From: JAJVID01 sp035714085 | Lineage (GTDB): Bacteria > Acidobacteriota > Blastocatellia > RBC074 | Direction of reading: 5' to 3' | Assembly: GCA_035714085.1 (NCBI GenBank) | Contig: DASTMP010000285.1 | Location: 1 to 64,000 of the forward strand | DNA length: 64,000 nucleotides | Shown: one piece after another, positions 41,518 to 50,710 of the stretch | Layout: each line of letters begins with the position of its first letter | Numbering within the stretch: the first letter of the stretch is position 1 | The notes under the pieces: model-generated | Databases searched by the model: none | The model's input: the letters and a program-made list of their open reading frames with translations, nothing else | What the model was told of the DNA's origin: nothing | Translations under genes and position numbers: made by a program

Positions 41518-42402
41518 TTAATCCGGCTCTACAATGGGATCGATCCCCTGGAACTCGAGGCGGAGCAGCGCTCGGGGATCGCGGACGACGAACTGGATAC
41601 GCTCGAAGACGCGAAAGCGAGATAGATGGTCATCCTGCTGCGTAAAACCAGTGATCGTGTCTTGACTGACCACCAGACTGGTCGCCTCGCCGCCGAGCGA
41701 GACGAGCAGGCCTCGATTCGCAGGGAGGCCGACAGTGGCATGAAATCCACCGGGGAGGAGCGGTTTCATACGGTCGGCCGCAGTCACCAGTGTGGGTGTC
41801 AGAGAGCGATGAGAATCGGCGTAGCGAGGCGGCGAGAGGAAGAGCGCATAGGGGCCAGGCTGACCCTGGGCTACAAGTCTATTGATGCCATCCGATACTG
41901 CGTCAAAATTTGCTTCCCCGAATATACCTGGGGGATTGCCTTCGGGTGGAACCACTTGTCTGGCCTGCGCAGCCAACCCCAAAAGCCCCTGGCGGGCCGA
42001 CTCGCGGCGTTGGATATTGATCCCCGGCGGCAGCGGAACTGGCGACTCCCGCCCCCCGAAGAGAATGATCTCCTCGGCCATGGCAACCGACTTGGCGGCC
42101 ATTCGGGCAAGAATTACCGCAGTGCCCAGCACAACTTCCTTCTCGATCTGGGTGTCGGTCAAGCTGAAGGATTGTGAGATCTCGACGAAGGGGATGGTGT
42201 TCTCATTGATGGTCAGGTCTTTGATGTCCACCGCGTCAACAGGGACACTGATGGCGTTGTCCATGGGGCGCGGCATAAAAACTTTGGCAGCGACCCGGAT
42301 GCGATTCACCTCGTCGTGGACCGACTGGTCGATCTGGTCCCAGATATTCGTCTCCTTCCATGACTCCACTTCGTTTCGTTTGAGATTATTGTTTCCGGCC
42401 AT
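41518..42402 (-). CDS. Encapsulin-like shell protein (linocin M18/CFP29, HK97 fold)
   Basis: 294 residues from ATG 42402 (AAGGAGGAAT site). Aligning by eye to Thermotoga encapsulin shows the same order of landmarks: a helix with IWDQIDQSV (20-28), the strand IPFVEISQSFSL (70-81), the helix ending AMAEEIILFGG (107-117), GPYALFLSPPRY (183-194) and the C-terminal run LGGEATSLVVSQD (236-248), then FERIQFVVRDPRALLRLEF (266-284). The length (260-300 is usual) also fits. Encapsulins assemble into protein cages that enclose an enzyme cargo encoded next door. The giant gene 124 bases downstream on the same strand is the only candidate partner. Assignment rests on motif order; sequence identity is low. 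Confidence 0.72.
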   Translation of the reverse strand: MAGNNNLKRNEVESWKETNIWDQIDQSVHDEVNRIRVAAKVFMPRPMDNAISVPVDAVDIKDLTINENTIPFVEISQSFSLTDTQIEKEVVLGTAVILARMAAKSVAMAEEIILFGGRESPVPLPPGINIQRRESARQGLLGLAAQARQVVPPEGNPPGIFGEANFDAVSDGINRLVAQGQPGPYALFLSPPRYADSHRSLTPTLVTAADRMKPLLPGGFHATVGLPANRGLLVSLGGEATSLVVSQDTITGFTQQDDHLSRFRVFERIQFVVRDPRALLRLEFQGIDPIVEPD

Positions 42403-42655
42403 TGCTATTCCTCCTTGCATAAGTTGTTAGGGCAGAAAGTCTGAGCGTTGATGCTATCGACGCAAATCGTGGCTTTCGCCAATAGCGTTCAACCATGAAA
42501 GCGATATTTGTCGCTGAAAGGGGCCAGACAATCTCAATTTTCTTTAGACTCAGTAGATTCAAAATAGTCTTTTTGCGATACAATAAGCCTCTCAGATCGG
42601 TCGCCTGTAACTTCAGAAATAAGTAGCATCACCTTAACGCGAAACAGGAGGTCCC

Positions 42656-43228
42656 ATGGCTGAGAATCCGCGCACGGAAGTGAGTGAACTGCTCCTTAAG
42701 TGGGGCTATGGCGATCAGGAGGCGCTCAATCAACTGATCCCGTTGGTCTATGATGAGTTGCGCCGAATGGCCAGGCGATATCTGCGCCAGGAGCGCCCCG
42801 ATCATACTCTACAGACGACCGCTCTGGTTCACGAAGCCTACCTCAAACTGCTTGGCCAAAAACATCATGATTTGCAGAACCGCATGCATTTTTTCGCCAT
42901 CACGGCGCAGATGATGCGCCGCATTCTGGTGGATTATGCTCGTAGCCATCAGGCCAAGAGACGGGGAGGCGCTCATTTCATCAAACTCTCACTCGATGAG
43001 GCGCCGGAAGTAGCTGTTGGAAAGAATCCGGACCTGATTATGCTGGATGATGCGCTCAGCGCGCTTTCAGTCATCGATCCTCAGCAAAGCCGGGTGGTCG
43101 AATTGCGAGTATTCGGCGGGCTGACTGTTGAAGAAACCGCTAAGGTCCTGAAAATCTCGCCACGCACAGTCAAACGGGAATGGGGTATGGCCAGAGCCTG
43201 GCTTCACCAGCAAATGAATCGGCAATGA
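42656..43228 (+). CDS. ECF-like sigma factor (acidobacterial/planctomycete type)
   Basis: 190 residues from ATG 42656 with a CAGGAGG site. Typical of the ECF-like group of about 190 residues: ELLLKWGYGDQEALNQLIPL, YDELRRMARRYLRQERP, HTLQTTALVHEAYLKLL in region 2, and LTVEETAKVLKISPRTVKRE in region 4. It is divergent from the encapsulin-like gene, with about 250 bases between, and 21 bases before a Ser/Thr kinase gene. Such sigma/kinase pairs usually form one signalling unit. Confidence 0.9.
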   Translation: MAENPRTEVSELLLKWGYGDQEALNQLIPLVYDELRRMARRYLRQERPDHTLQTTALVHEAYLKLLGQKHHDLQNRMHFFAITAQMMRRILVDYARSHQAKRRGGAHFIKLSLDEAPEVAVGKNPDLIMLDDALSALSVIDPQQSRVVELRVFGGLTVEETAKVLKISPRTVKREWGMARAWLHQQMNRQ

Positions 43229-43249
43229 GCTAAGCCGTAACAAGTGTTT

Positions 43250-46030
43250 ATGGTGATGACGCCTGTACGCTACAAACAGATCAAATCCATCTTTCAATCG
43301 GCCGTCGACCTTCCACACTCTGAACAAGCAATCTTCTTGGACAAGGCTTGTTCCGGTGATGAAGGACTGCGGCGCGAGGTCGAAAACCTCCTCTCTTCTC
43401 ATGGACAGGTTGAGGATTCCATTGAGCTCATCGCTTCGGAGGTGGCGGCGACAATGCTGGCCGGGCCTCAATCTGGATCTCTCATAGATCAGCAGGTTGG
43501 GGCTTACCAGATTATCAACCAGATCGGTCGGGGAGGAATGGGCGAGGTCTATCTGGCGCGCGACACGCGGCTGGGCCGTCAGGTCGCGCTCAAGCTGTTG
43601 CCGCCGCGTTTCACCGAAGACGCTCGGCGCGTCCAACGCTTTCGCCAGGAAGCGCGAGCCGCCTCGGCTCTCAATCATCCGAACATCATGACCATTCACG
43701 AGATCGGCGAAGTGGAGACCGCGGTCGGCGCGCTGCATTTCATCGCCACCGAGTTCATCGAAGGCCGCACGCTGCGTGAGCTGATCAGAGACGGAAGGAT
43801 GAGTCTCGGCGAAGCGCTCGAAGTGGCGATGCAGGTGGCCAGCGCGCTCTCAGCCGCGCACGCCGCCGGGATCGTCCACCGCGACATCAAGCCTGAAAAC
43901 ATCATGCTTCGGCCTGACGGTTACGTGAAGGTTTTGGATTTCGGACTCGCCAAGCTTGGGTTGGAGAGTGGGGAGTTGGGAATCGGGAATCGGGAATCGG
44001 GAATCCGAGAGCAGGTCGCTTGTCCCCATTCCCCATTCCCCACTCCCCACTCCCTAGTCTCGACTGATCCCGGGATGGTGCTTGGTACAGTTAGCTATAT
44101 GTCGCCGGAGCAGGCGCGCGGGCTTGAGACTGACGCGCGGTCGGACATCTTCAGTCTTGGTATCGTGCTTTACGAGATGATCACTTCGCGTCGCCCGTTT
44201 GAAGGCGAGACGCCGAGCGACGTTATTGTGGCGCTACTCAATCAGGAGCCGCCTTTCGCCGAACACGCGCCCGATCTCCCCGGCGAACTTCGGCGCCTGG
44301 TCAGCCGGATGCTCGCCAAAGATTGCGCCGGGCGGCATCAAACCGCTGATGAAGCGCGGCGAGCGCTCAAAAGGTTGAAGCAGTGTCTGACGCCGGCGGG
44401 AGATTTCAAGACGCGCGAATTCAGCGGCCTGGCGAGCCTCGCGCGACGTTTCGGACGCGCGGGCGCGAGCGAAGATTACAAAACAGTCTTGACCACTACG
44501 CGGGAACCCCGGCCATCGAAATCCAGCGCCTTCTTCGCCGGACGATTCACACGCTCGCCATTGCGCGTCTCGCTGGCGCTCATGGCGCTGGCGGCGCTCA
44601 TCGCCGCTGCGATTCTCGGGCTACAATGGCTCAATCGGCGAGATTCGCATATCGATTCGATCGCGGTGCTGCCATTTAAACCCCTGGTGGCCGACGCCCG
44701 CGATGAGGCGTTGGAGATGGGAATCGCCGACACGCTGATCACCAGATTAAGCAGGCTGCAAAAAATCACGGTACGGCCATTCAGCGCCGTGCGCAGATTC
44801 ACTGCGCTCGACCAGGATCCGGTCGCGGCGGGGCGCCAGTTGCAGACACAGGCCGTCCTCGAAGGCAACATCCAGAAGGTGGGCGACAAAATCCGCGTCA
44901 CAGCGCGGTTGATCGACGTCGGTCGCGGCAGGACGATTTGGACGCAGCAATTCGACGAGCGATGGGGTGACATCTTTGCGATTCAGGACGCCATCTCGCA
45001 GCGAGTCGCCGATGACTTGATAGTTACTTTGACCGGCGAAGAGCGCATCGAACTGGCCAAGAACTACACCGCCGACCCGGAAGCCTATCGGCTCTATGTG
45101 GACGGCAGTTATCAGTGGAACAAACGCACTCCAGAAGGCATCCGCAATGGACTCGAAGCTTTCCGGAAAGCCGCTGAGAAAGACCACGGCTATGCGCTGG
45201 CTTATGTCGGAGTGGCCAACGCCTACATCACGCTCGGCACATATCACCTGGCCGCGCCAAAGGAGGCGCTGCCATTGGCCCGCGAGGCTGCCGCGCAGGC
45301 CTTGAATATAGACGAGAGCCTGGCCGAAGCGCACACTGCGATGGGCAAGATCATCAGCGACTATTACTGGGACTGGCCGCTGGCCGAGAAGGAATTCAGG
45401 CGCGCGCTCAAATTGAAGCCCAATTATCCGATCCTGCATGATTGGTATTCCGCTTTTCTGGCTTATATGGGCCGATTTGATGAAGCTATCCGCGAAGCCG
45501 AGCTTGAATTGGAACTCGACCCGCTTTCGCCGATCGCTCATACCCGTTTAGGCATTGCGCTCTATCTGGCGCGCCGCTACGACCAGGCCATACCGGTTCT
45601 GCAGAAGACGATTAGTCAAGCCCCGAATTACACTCCCGCTCGACTTTTTCTAGGTCTTTGTTACTCGATACAAGGCAGGCGCGAGGAGGCGCTCGCTGAG
45701 TTTCAGAATGGACAGGCCATTGCCCCTAAAAATTCGGATTTCATCTCGCTGCTTGGTAATGTTTCAGCGCTGGCAGGCAGGCGTGACGACGCGCGCCGTT
45801 ATCAGGAGCAGTTGAATGAGTTGGCAAAGCGCGCCTATGTCTCGCCGTTCGCGCAAGCCACAATCTCGGCCGGTTTGGGCGATAATGACGCGGCCTTTAT
45901 GTGGATGGAGAAATGTTTTGAGGAACGGTGCTCTGCGCTCGCCACACTGAAAACGGACCCGAGATTTGACGTCTTTCGCCAGGACACCCGGTTTGAATTA
46001 TTGATGCGTCGCGTCGGGTTCGCGCAGTGA
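43250..46030 (+). CDS. Ser/Thr protein kinase with TolB-like and TPR domains
   Basis: 927 residues. Kinase domain at about 85-375: RGGMGEVYLA loop, VALKLL lysine, HRDIKPENIML, DFGLAKLGL, SYMSPEQARG. Between DFG and the SPEQ motif an extra stretch of about 35 residues is encoded by a palindromic repeat (43964-44055). One transmembrane helix lies near 440-460. Then comes a TolB/CsgG-like domain (SIAVLPFKPL, GIADTLITRLSRLQKITVRP) and about seven TPRs to the end. The start may be GTG 43244, ATG 43250 or ATG 43256; no ribosome site helps. Membrane signalling kinase paired with the preceding sigma factor. Confidence 0.85.
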   Translation: MVMTPVRYKQIKSIFQSAVDLPHSEQAIFLDKACSGDEGLRREVENLLSSHGQVEDSIELIASEVAATMLAGPQSGSLIDQQVGAYQIINQIGRGGMGEVYLARDTRLGRQVALKLLPPRFTEDARRVQRFRQEARAASALNHPNIMTIHEIGEVETAVGALHFIATEFIEGRTLRELIRDGRMSLGEALEVAMQVASALSAAHAAGIVHRDIKPENIMLRPDGYVKVLDFGLAKLGLESGELGIGNRESGIREQVACPHSPFPTPHSLVSTDPGMVLGTVSYMSPEQARGLETDARSDIFSLGIVLYEMITSRRPFEGETPSDVIVALLNQEPPFAEHAPDLPGELRRLVSRMLAKDCAGRHQTADEARRALKRLKQCLTPAGDFKTREFSGLASLARRFGRAGASEDYKTVLTTTREPRPSKSSAFFAGRFTRSPLRVSLALMALAALIAAAILGLQWLNRRDSHIDSIAVLPFKPLVADARDEALEMGIADTLITRLSRLQKITVRPFSAVRRFTALDQDPVAAGRQLQTQAVLEGNIQKVGDKIRVTARLIDVGRGRTIWTQQFDERWGDIFAIQDAISQRVADDLIVTLTGEERIELAKNYTADPEAYRLYVDGSYQWNKRTPEGIRNGLEAFRKAAEKDHGYALAYVGVANAYITLGTYHLAAPKEALPLAREAAAQALNIDESLAEAHTAMGKIISDYYWDWPLAEKEFRRALKLKPNYPILHDWYSAFLAYMGRFDEAIREAELELELDPLSPIAHTRLGIALYLARRYDQAIPVLQKTISQAPNYTPARLFLGLCYSIQGRREEALAEFQNGQAIAPKNSDFISLLGNVSALAGRRDDARRYQEQLNELAKRAYVSPFAQATISAGLGDNDAAFMWMEKCFEERCSALATLKTDPRFDVFRQDTRFELLMRRVGFAQ
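43964..44055. repeat. Palindromic repeat inside the kinase activation segment
   Basis: GGGAGT/GGGAAT-rich sequence at 43964-44003 is mirrored by ATTCCCC/ACTCCCC-rich sequence at 44022-44055. It is translated in frame (ELGIGNRESGIRE, then CPHSPFPTPHSL). A repeat of the same family stands between genes at 55855-55930. Confidence 0.8.
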
Positions 46031-46176
46031 GCGTGAGTGAAAAAGGCTGCTCGCGGCGCCGATCCTCGTCACATGGACGTCTCGCCCGCCGCCGGGTTGC
46101 AGTGAATGGTGGGAGCGCAGCTTTGACATGTCCACCGAATTGCCGGTATTTATGCATATGCATCGATTTTTATAGG

Positions 46177-46202
46177 GGCGATCAAAGCTTGATCGCCTTT
46201 TT
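46177..46202 (+). terminator. Rho-independent terminator after the kinase gene
   Basis: GGCGATCAA (46177-46185) pairs perfectly with TTGATCGCC (46189-46197) around a 3-base loop, followed by five T residues. It separates the kinase unit from the next operon. Confidence 0.9.
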
Positions 46203-46232
46203 AGTTTCTCATAGCAATAGTCTCAACCGGAA

Positions 46233-47534
46233 ATGAGCTCAACGGCAAAAGCCTCGGAAAAAGCCGCGTCCGCGAGCGAAAGCGAGAAGCGCGACGCATA
46301 CGCCGCGCTGCGCTTTCGTGATTTTCGATTGTTCCTCTCAGGCCATCTGCTATCGACGCTCTGCGTGCAGATGCAGACCCTCGCCGTGAGCTATCAGCTC
46401 TATGAAAAGACCAATTCGAAACTGGCGCTGGGAATGGTCGGGCTGGTTCAGATCGTTCCGATTCTGGGGCTGGCGCTCCCCGCGGGACAGACCGCCGACC
46501 GCTTCGACCGCAGGAAGATCCTGATGAGCGCGACGACCCTGGCATTAACAGCCTCCCTCGGATTGGCCGCTGTCGGGATGCGGGCAAGCGCCAACGTCAC
46601 GCTGATCTATGCCTGCCTGTTTCTGAATGGAATAGCGCGCGCCTTTCAAGGCCCTGCGAGATCGTCGTTGATGCCTCAACTGGTCCCGAATCAAATCTTC
46701 AGCAACGCCGTTTCGTGGTACGTCAGCGGATTCGAGTTGAGCTCGATGACGGGCCCCGCGCTCGCCGGGGGGTTGATCTATCTGCTCGGCGGCGTGACGC
46801 CGGTTTACGCGCTCGCCGGATTGGGTGGCGTCATCTATCTCGTAATGCTGGCGACCTTGACCAAACGGTCTTACGCCGCCGGGTCGAGGGCCGGTCAGGC
46901 CAATCTGAAAACGCTGGTCGCCGGATTCAAATACGCCTGGAATACAAAGGTGCTGTTCGGGGCGATGTCGCTCGACATGTTCGCGGTGCTCTTCGGGGGC
47001 GCGGTGGCGCTGTTGCCAGTTTACGCGAAAGACATTCTGGGCGTTGGGCCGGCGGGTTTCGGAGCTTTGCAGGCCGCCCCGTCGCTCGGCGCGATCACGA
47101 TGGCGATGCTGACGACGCATCTGCCGCCGCTCAAGAGAGCAGGAAGAACATTGTTGTGGGCTGTGGCCGGGTTCGGTTTGGCGACGATCGTCTTCGGCCT
47201 TTCGCGAAATTTCTGGCTCTCACTGGCGATGTTGTTCCTGACAGGCGCGTTCGATAACATCAGCGTGGTCGTGCGCCAGACGCTGGCGACGATTCTCACT
47301 CCCGACGAGATGCGCGGGAGGGTTTCGGCGGTCAATGGAATGTTCATCAGCGCGTCGAATGAGCTCGGGCGGTTCGAGTCTGGAGGCGTCGCGGCGATCT
47401 TCGGCCCTATTTTTTCGGTGGTCAGCGGCGGCGCGGGCACGTTGATCGTGGTCGCCACGGTCGCGCTCTCTTCGCCGCAGTTGCGGCGATTCGGCAGGCT
47501 CGATAGCCACACGCAAAAACCTGTATCAGAATGA
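46233..47534 (+). CDS. MFS transporter (EntS-like exporter)
   Basis: 433 residues with about 12 hydrophobic helices. It opens FRDFRLFLSGHLLSTLCVQM and has the family loop GQTADRFDRRKIL between helices 2 and 3, and GPARSSLMPQLVPN before helix 5, all typical of the MFS_3/EntS exporters for siderophores and small molecules. The substrate is unknown. It starts 30 bases after a strong terminator and overlaps the next gene by four bases (ATGA), opening a four-gene operon. Confidence 0.88.
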   Translation: MSSTAKASEKAASASESEKRDAYAALRFRDFRLFLSGHLLSTLCVQMQTLAVSYQLYEKTNSKLALGMVGLVQIVPILGLALPAGQTADRFDRRKILMSATTLALTASLGLAAVGMRASANVTLIYACLFLNGIARAFQGPARSSLMPQLVPNQIFSNAVSWYVSGFELSSMTGPALAGGLIYLLGGVTPVYALAGLGGVIYLVMLATLTKRSYAAGSRAGQANLKTLVAGFKYAWNTKVLFGAMSLDMFAVLFGGAVALLPVYAKDILGVGPAGFGALQAAPSLGAITMAMLTTHLPPLKRAGRTLLWAVAGFGLATIVFGLSRNFWLSLAMLFLTGAFDNISVVVRQTLATILTPDEMRGRVSAVNGMFISASNELGRFESGGVAAIFGPIFSVVSGGAGTLIVVATVALSSPQLRRFGRLDSHTQKPVSE

Positions 47535-48112
47535 TAGACACTGAAAATATCAAACTCCCTCCGCGACTGCCGCAACTTATATCAGAGACCGCGCGCCTGA
47601 ACTTTACGATGGCTTCCGACCCGCTCACGGGCTGTCTGCTTCGCACGCTTGCGGCGACGAAATCTGCCGGTGATTTCCTTGAGCTGGGCACGGGCACTGG
47701 CGTAGCGACGGCGTGGTTGCTCGACGGGATGGACGAACGTTCGCGCCTGATTTCCGTCGAAATAGACGAAGCCGTGCTCGCTGTCGCAAAAGAGTTTCTT
47801 GGCGATGATCCGCGAACCGGTTTTTTTCATGCGGACGGCGCCTGGTGGTTGGACCGGGCCGAATGTTTCCGATTCGACTTGATCTTCGCCGATTCCTGGC
47901 CGGGCAAATACACTCATCTCGACGAAGCCCTGCGCCTGTTGAAGCGTGGCGGGCTGTACGTGATCGACGATATGCTGCCGCAACCGAACTGGCCCGACGG
48001 CCACGCGGAGCGAGTCGATGAATTGATTTCGATACTCGAAAAAAGAAAAGATCTCCTTATCACGAAGCTGAACTGGTCCACGGGCGTCATCATCGGAACA
48101 AAAATTTTATGA
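47531..48112 (+). CDS. SAM-dependent O-methyltransferase-like protein
   Basis: 193 residues. The Rossmann SAM site FLELGTGTGVATAWLLDGM is followed by the acidic end of strand 2 (LISVEIDE) and LIFADSWPGKYTHLDEALRL, as in the class of small-molecule O-methyltransferases (COMT/YrrM-like). GGLYVIDDMLPQPNW follows. It overlaps the MFS gene and the LarA gene by four bases each. Substrate unknown. Confidence 0.8.
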   Translation: MIDTENIKLPPRLPQLISETARLNFTMASDPLTGCLLRTLAATKSAGDFLELGTGTGVATAWLLDGMDERSRLISVEIDEAVLAVAKEFLGDDPRTGFFHADGAWWLDRAECFRFDLIFADSWPGKYTHLDEALRLLKRGGLYVIDDMLPQPNWPDGHAERVDELISILEKRKDLLITKLNWSTGVIIGTKIL

Positions 48113-49386
48113 TCACACATCTCCAATACGGCAAAGACGGTCTCGAAGTCGACATCCCATCGTCCGACGTCACGACGCTCGCGCCGCGCTTCATTTCGGG
48201 GTTGCCCGACGAGGCCGCCGCGTTTCGCGAGGCGGTTCGCGCCCCAATAAATTCACCCCCCCTGCGGGAATTGATCGGCGCGAATGACCGCGTGGCCGTA
48301 GTAATTCCTGACCTCACGCGCCCGCTGCCGTCCGACCGCCTGCTCACATGGCTTTTCGCCGAACTCGGCGCCGTCCCGGCGGAAAAGTTCGTGATCATCA
48401 ACGGCACCGGGTCGCACCGCGTGAACACGCCCGCCGAGCTCGCCTCGATGGTCGGAGATGAAATCGCGTCGCGCTATCGGATCGTCAATCACAATTCGCA
48501 TGACCCGGCGACGCTCGTCTTCGTGGGCAAGACCGGAGACGGTCGGGAAATGTTTTTCAATCGCGAATACGTCGAAGCCGACAAGCGGATCGTGACGGGA
48601 TTCATCGAGCCGCATTTTATGGCTGGTTTTTCGGGCGGATACAAAGGCGTCTTCCCCGCCCTCGCAGACATCGATTCGATCATGCATTACCACCGCGCCG
48701 ACGTAATCGGCCATCCGCTGAGCGCATGGGGCGTGACCTGCGGCAATCCCACGCAAGAGCAGATTCGCGCGAACGGCCGCGCGCTGCCCGTGGATTTCCT
48801 CATCAACGTCACGCTCAATCGCCGGCGGCAAATCACCGGTTTCTTCTGCGGCGAACCGCTCGCCGCGCACGAACGCGGCTGCGCGGTTTCGAAATCGACC
48901 GTGATGATTCCCTGCCCGACGCCCTTCCCGATCGTCATCACGACCAACAGCGGTTATCCGCTCGATCAAAATCTCTATCAAGCCGTGAAGGGGATGTCCG
49001 CCGCAGCGCAGATAGTCGAGCGGGGCGGCCTGATCGTCGCGGCGTCGAAATGCAACGACGGGTTTCCGAGCCACGGCAACTTCAAAAAGCTGCTGTTCGA
49101 TCACGACTCCCCGCAAGCCGTTCTCGATACGATCCTCGCGCCGGGGTTTTCGATGTACGATCAATGGGAGGCGCAATTGCTGGCGCTGATCCGATTGAAA
49201 GCCCGCGTCGGCCTCTACAGCGACATAGCGCCCGATGAGGTTCGCCGCGCGCACCTGGAGCCGGTCGCCGACGCCGGCGAGTTCATCGCCGGCGAATTGA
49301 AGCGCATCGGAAAAGACGCTCCCATCGCGGTTCTGCCCGAAGGGCCTATGACGATTCCTTATCTCTCTAACGAGGAACCTGTTTGA
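48109..49386 (+). CDS. larA: LarA-type nickel-pincer lactate racemase family enzyme
   Basis: 425 residues. The positions that matter in Lactobacillus LarA line up with a shift of four to five: PDLTRPLP (Asp68, Arg71), GTGSHRVNT (His103), EPHFMAGFSGGYKGVFPA (His169 and Lys179, the cofactor-anchoring Lys), MHYHR (His195 matches the nickel ligand). LarA racemases and epimerises 2-hydroxy acids using the NPN nickel pincer cofactor made by LarB/LarC/LarE, none of which is in this window. Many LarA homologues act on other hydroxy acids, so the substrate is open. Confidence 0.85.
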   Translation: MITHLQYGKDGLEVDIPSSDVTTLAPRFISGLPDEAAAFREAVRAPINSPPLRELIGANDRVAVVIPDLTRPLPSDRLLTWLFAELGAVPAEKFVIINGTGSHRVNTPAELASMVGDEIASRYRIVNHNSHDPATLVFVGKTGDGREMFFNREYVEADKRIVTGFIEPHFMAGFSGGYKGVFPALADIDSIMHYHRADVIGHPLSAWGVTCGNPTQEQIRANGRALPVDFLINVTLNRRRQITGFFCGEPLAAHERGCAVSKSTVMIPCPTPFPIVITTNSGYPLDQNLYQAVKGMSAAAQIVERGGLIVAASKCNDGFPSHGNFKKLLFDHDSPQAVLDTILAPGFSMYDQWEAQLLALIRLKARVGLYSDIAPDEVRRAHLEPVADAGEFIAGELKRIGKDAPIAVLPEGPMTIPYLSNEEPV

Positions 49387-49399
49387 CCACAAAAACACA

Positions 49400-50650
49400 A
49401 TGACAACATCCAACAAACTGGTCGCTTCAACTTCCGAGATTCGCTCGCGCTTTCCAGCTCTCGAACGCGAACACAACGGCTTCCGCGTAGCCTATTTCGA
49501 CGGCCCAGGCGGCACTCAAGCGCCGCGCGGGGTCGCCGAGGCGATGAACGATTACCTCTTCCACCACAACGCCAACACGCATTGGGCCTACCCAACCAGC
49601 GCCGAGACCGATCAATTGATTGAAGCGGCGCGACAGGCTGTGGCGGATTTCTTCAACTGCGAGCCGAATGAAATCTCGTTCGGCGCCAATATGACCACGA
49701 TCACTTTCCACGTCGCGCGGGCGCTTGGGCGTGGTTACAACCCGGGTGACGAGATCGTCATCACCGAACTAGACCATCACGCGAACAACGCGCCGTGGCG
49801 GGCATTGGCGAAAGAGCGCGGCGTGACGATTCGCACTGTGAGAATGCTCCCCGAAACGGGCCAGCTCGACTGGGACGATCTCGCGGGCGCGATCAACCGC
49901 AACACGAAGCTGCTGGCCATCGGCGCGGCCTCGAACGCTCTGGGCACGGTCAACGACGTTCAATATGCGGCGCGGTTGGCTCACGAGGCCGGCGCGCTCG
50001 TCTACGTCGATGCGGTGCACTACGCGCCGCACGAGCTCGTCGATGTGCGCGATCTTGAATGCGACTTTCTGGCATGTTCGGCCTATAAATTTTACGGGCC
50101 GCACATCGGCGCGCTTTACGGCCGCTATGATCTGCTGGAGAGCTTGGATGTCCCGAAGCTCGAACCCGCGCCGGATGAGGCGCCCGAACGCCTGGAGACC
50201 GGCACACAGAATCACGAGGGAATGGTCGGGACGGCGGCGGCAATCGACTTCCTCGCGTCACTGACCGAGGGGGCGGAAGGATCTACGCGCAGAGAACGAT
50301 TGCGGAATGCTTTCGCGGCGCTGCACGCGCGCGGAGCCGATCTGTTGAAGCAGATGTGGGATGGGCTGAGTTCGATCGAAGGCGTCGCCCTCTACGGCCC
50401 CGAACCGGACGTTCCGCGCACGCCGACGCTCTCACTCACGATCAAAAATATCCCCTCAATCGAAGTCACACAAAAGCTGGTCGAACGCGGCGTCTTCGCT
50501 TCGCACGGAGATTTTTACGCGCAAACGGTGGTCGAACGCCTCGGCAAAGTAGAGCAGGGATTGCTGCGCGCCGGCTGCGCCTGTTACACCACGGAGGAAG
50601 AGGTTGAACGATTGATCGAAGGAGTGCGGGAGATTGCGGCGTCAGGTTGA
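49400..50650 (+). CDS. Cysteine desulfurase-like PLP enzyme (class V aminotransferase fold)
   Basis: 416 residues. PLP-binding lysine in ACSAYKFYGPHIG (Lys230), Asp in VYVDAVHYAPHE (Asp204), and TELDHHANNAPWRALA (His126-127). This is the cysteine desulfurase-like subgroup (SufS/CsdA-related). The usual C-terminal active cysteine region reads RAGCACYTTEEE (about 393-404), but it is not the classic loop, so the reaction may be other than desulfuration. It begins 13 bases after larA and ends the operon. Confidence 0.85.
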   Translation: MTTSNKLVASTSEIRSRFPALEREHNGFRVAYFDGPGGTQAPRGVAEAMNDYLFHHNANTHWAYPTSAETDQLIEAARQAVADFFNCEPNEISFGANMTTITFHVARALGRGYNPGDEIVITELDHHANNAPWRALAKERGVTIRTVRMLPETGQLDWDDLAGAINRNTKLLAIGAASNALGTVNDVQYAARLAHEAGALVYVDAVHYAPHELVDVRDLECDFLACSAYKFYGPHIGALYGRYDLLESLDVPKLEPAPDEAPERLETGTQNHEGMVGTAAAIDFLASLTEGAEGSTRRERLRNAFAALHARGADLLKQMWDGLSSIEGVALYGPEPDVPRTPTLSLTIKNIPSIEVTQKLVERGVFASHGDFYAQTVVERLGKVEQGLLRAGCACYTTEEEVERLIEGVREIAASG

Positions 50651-50710
50651 TGACTGAATCCAGTCTCGTTTAATCGTCGGTTTGAGGATTGAAAGTAAGT
50701 GGCCCTTCAG

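Noticed and set aside
48253..49476. 407-codon open frame opposite larA
   Set aside because: Antisense shadow in GC-rich sequence; LarA catalytic residues lie on the plus strand.
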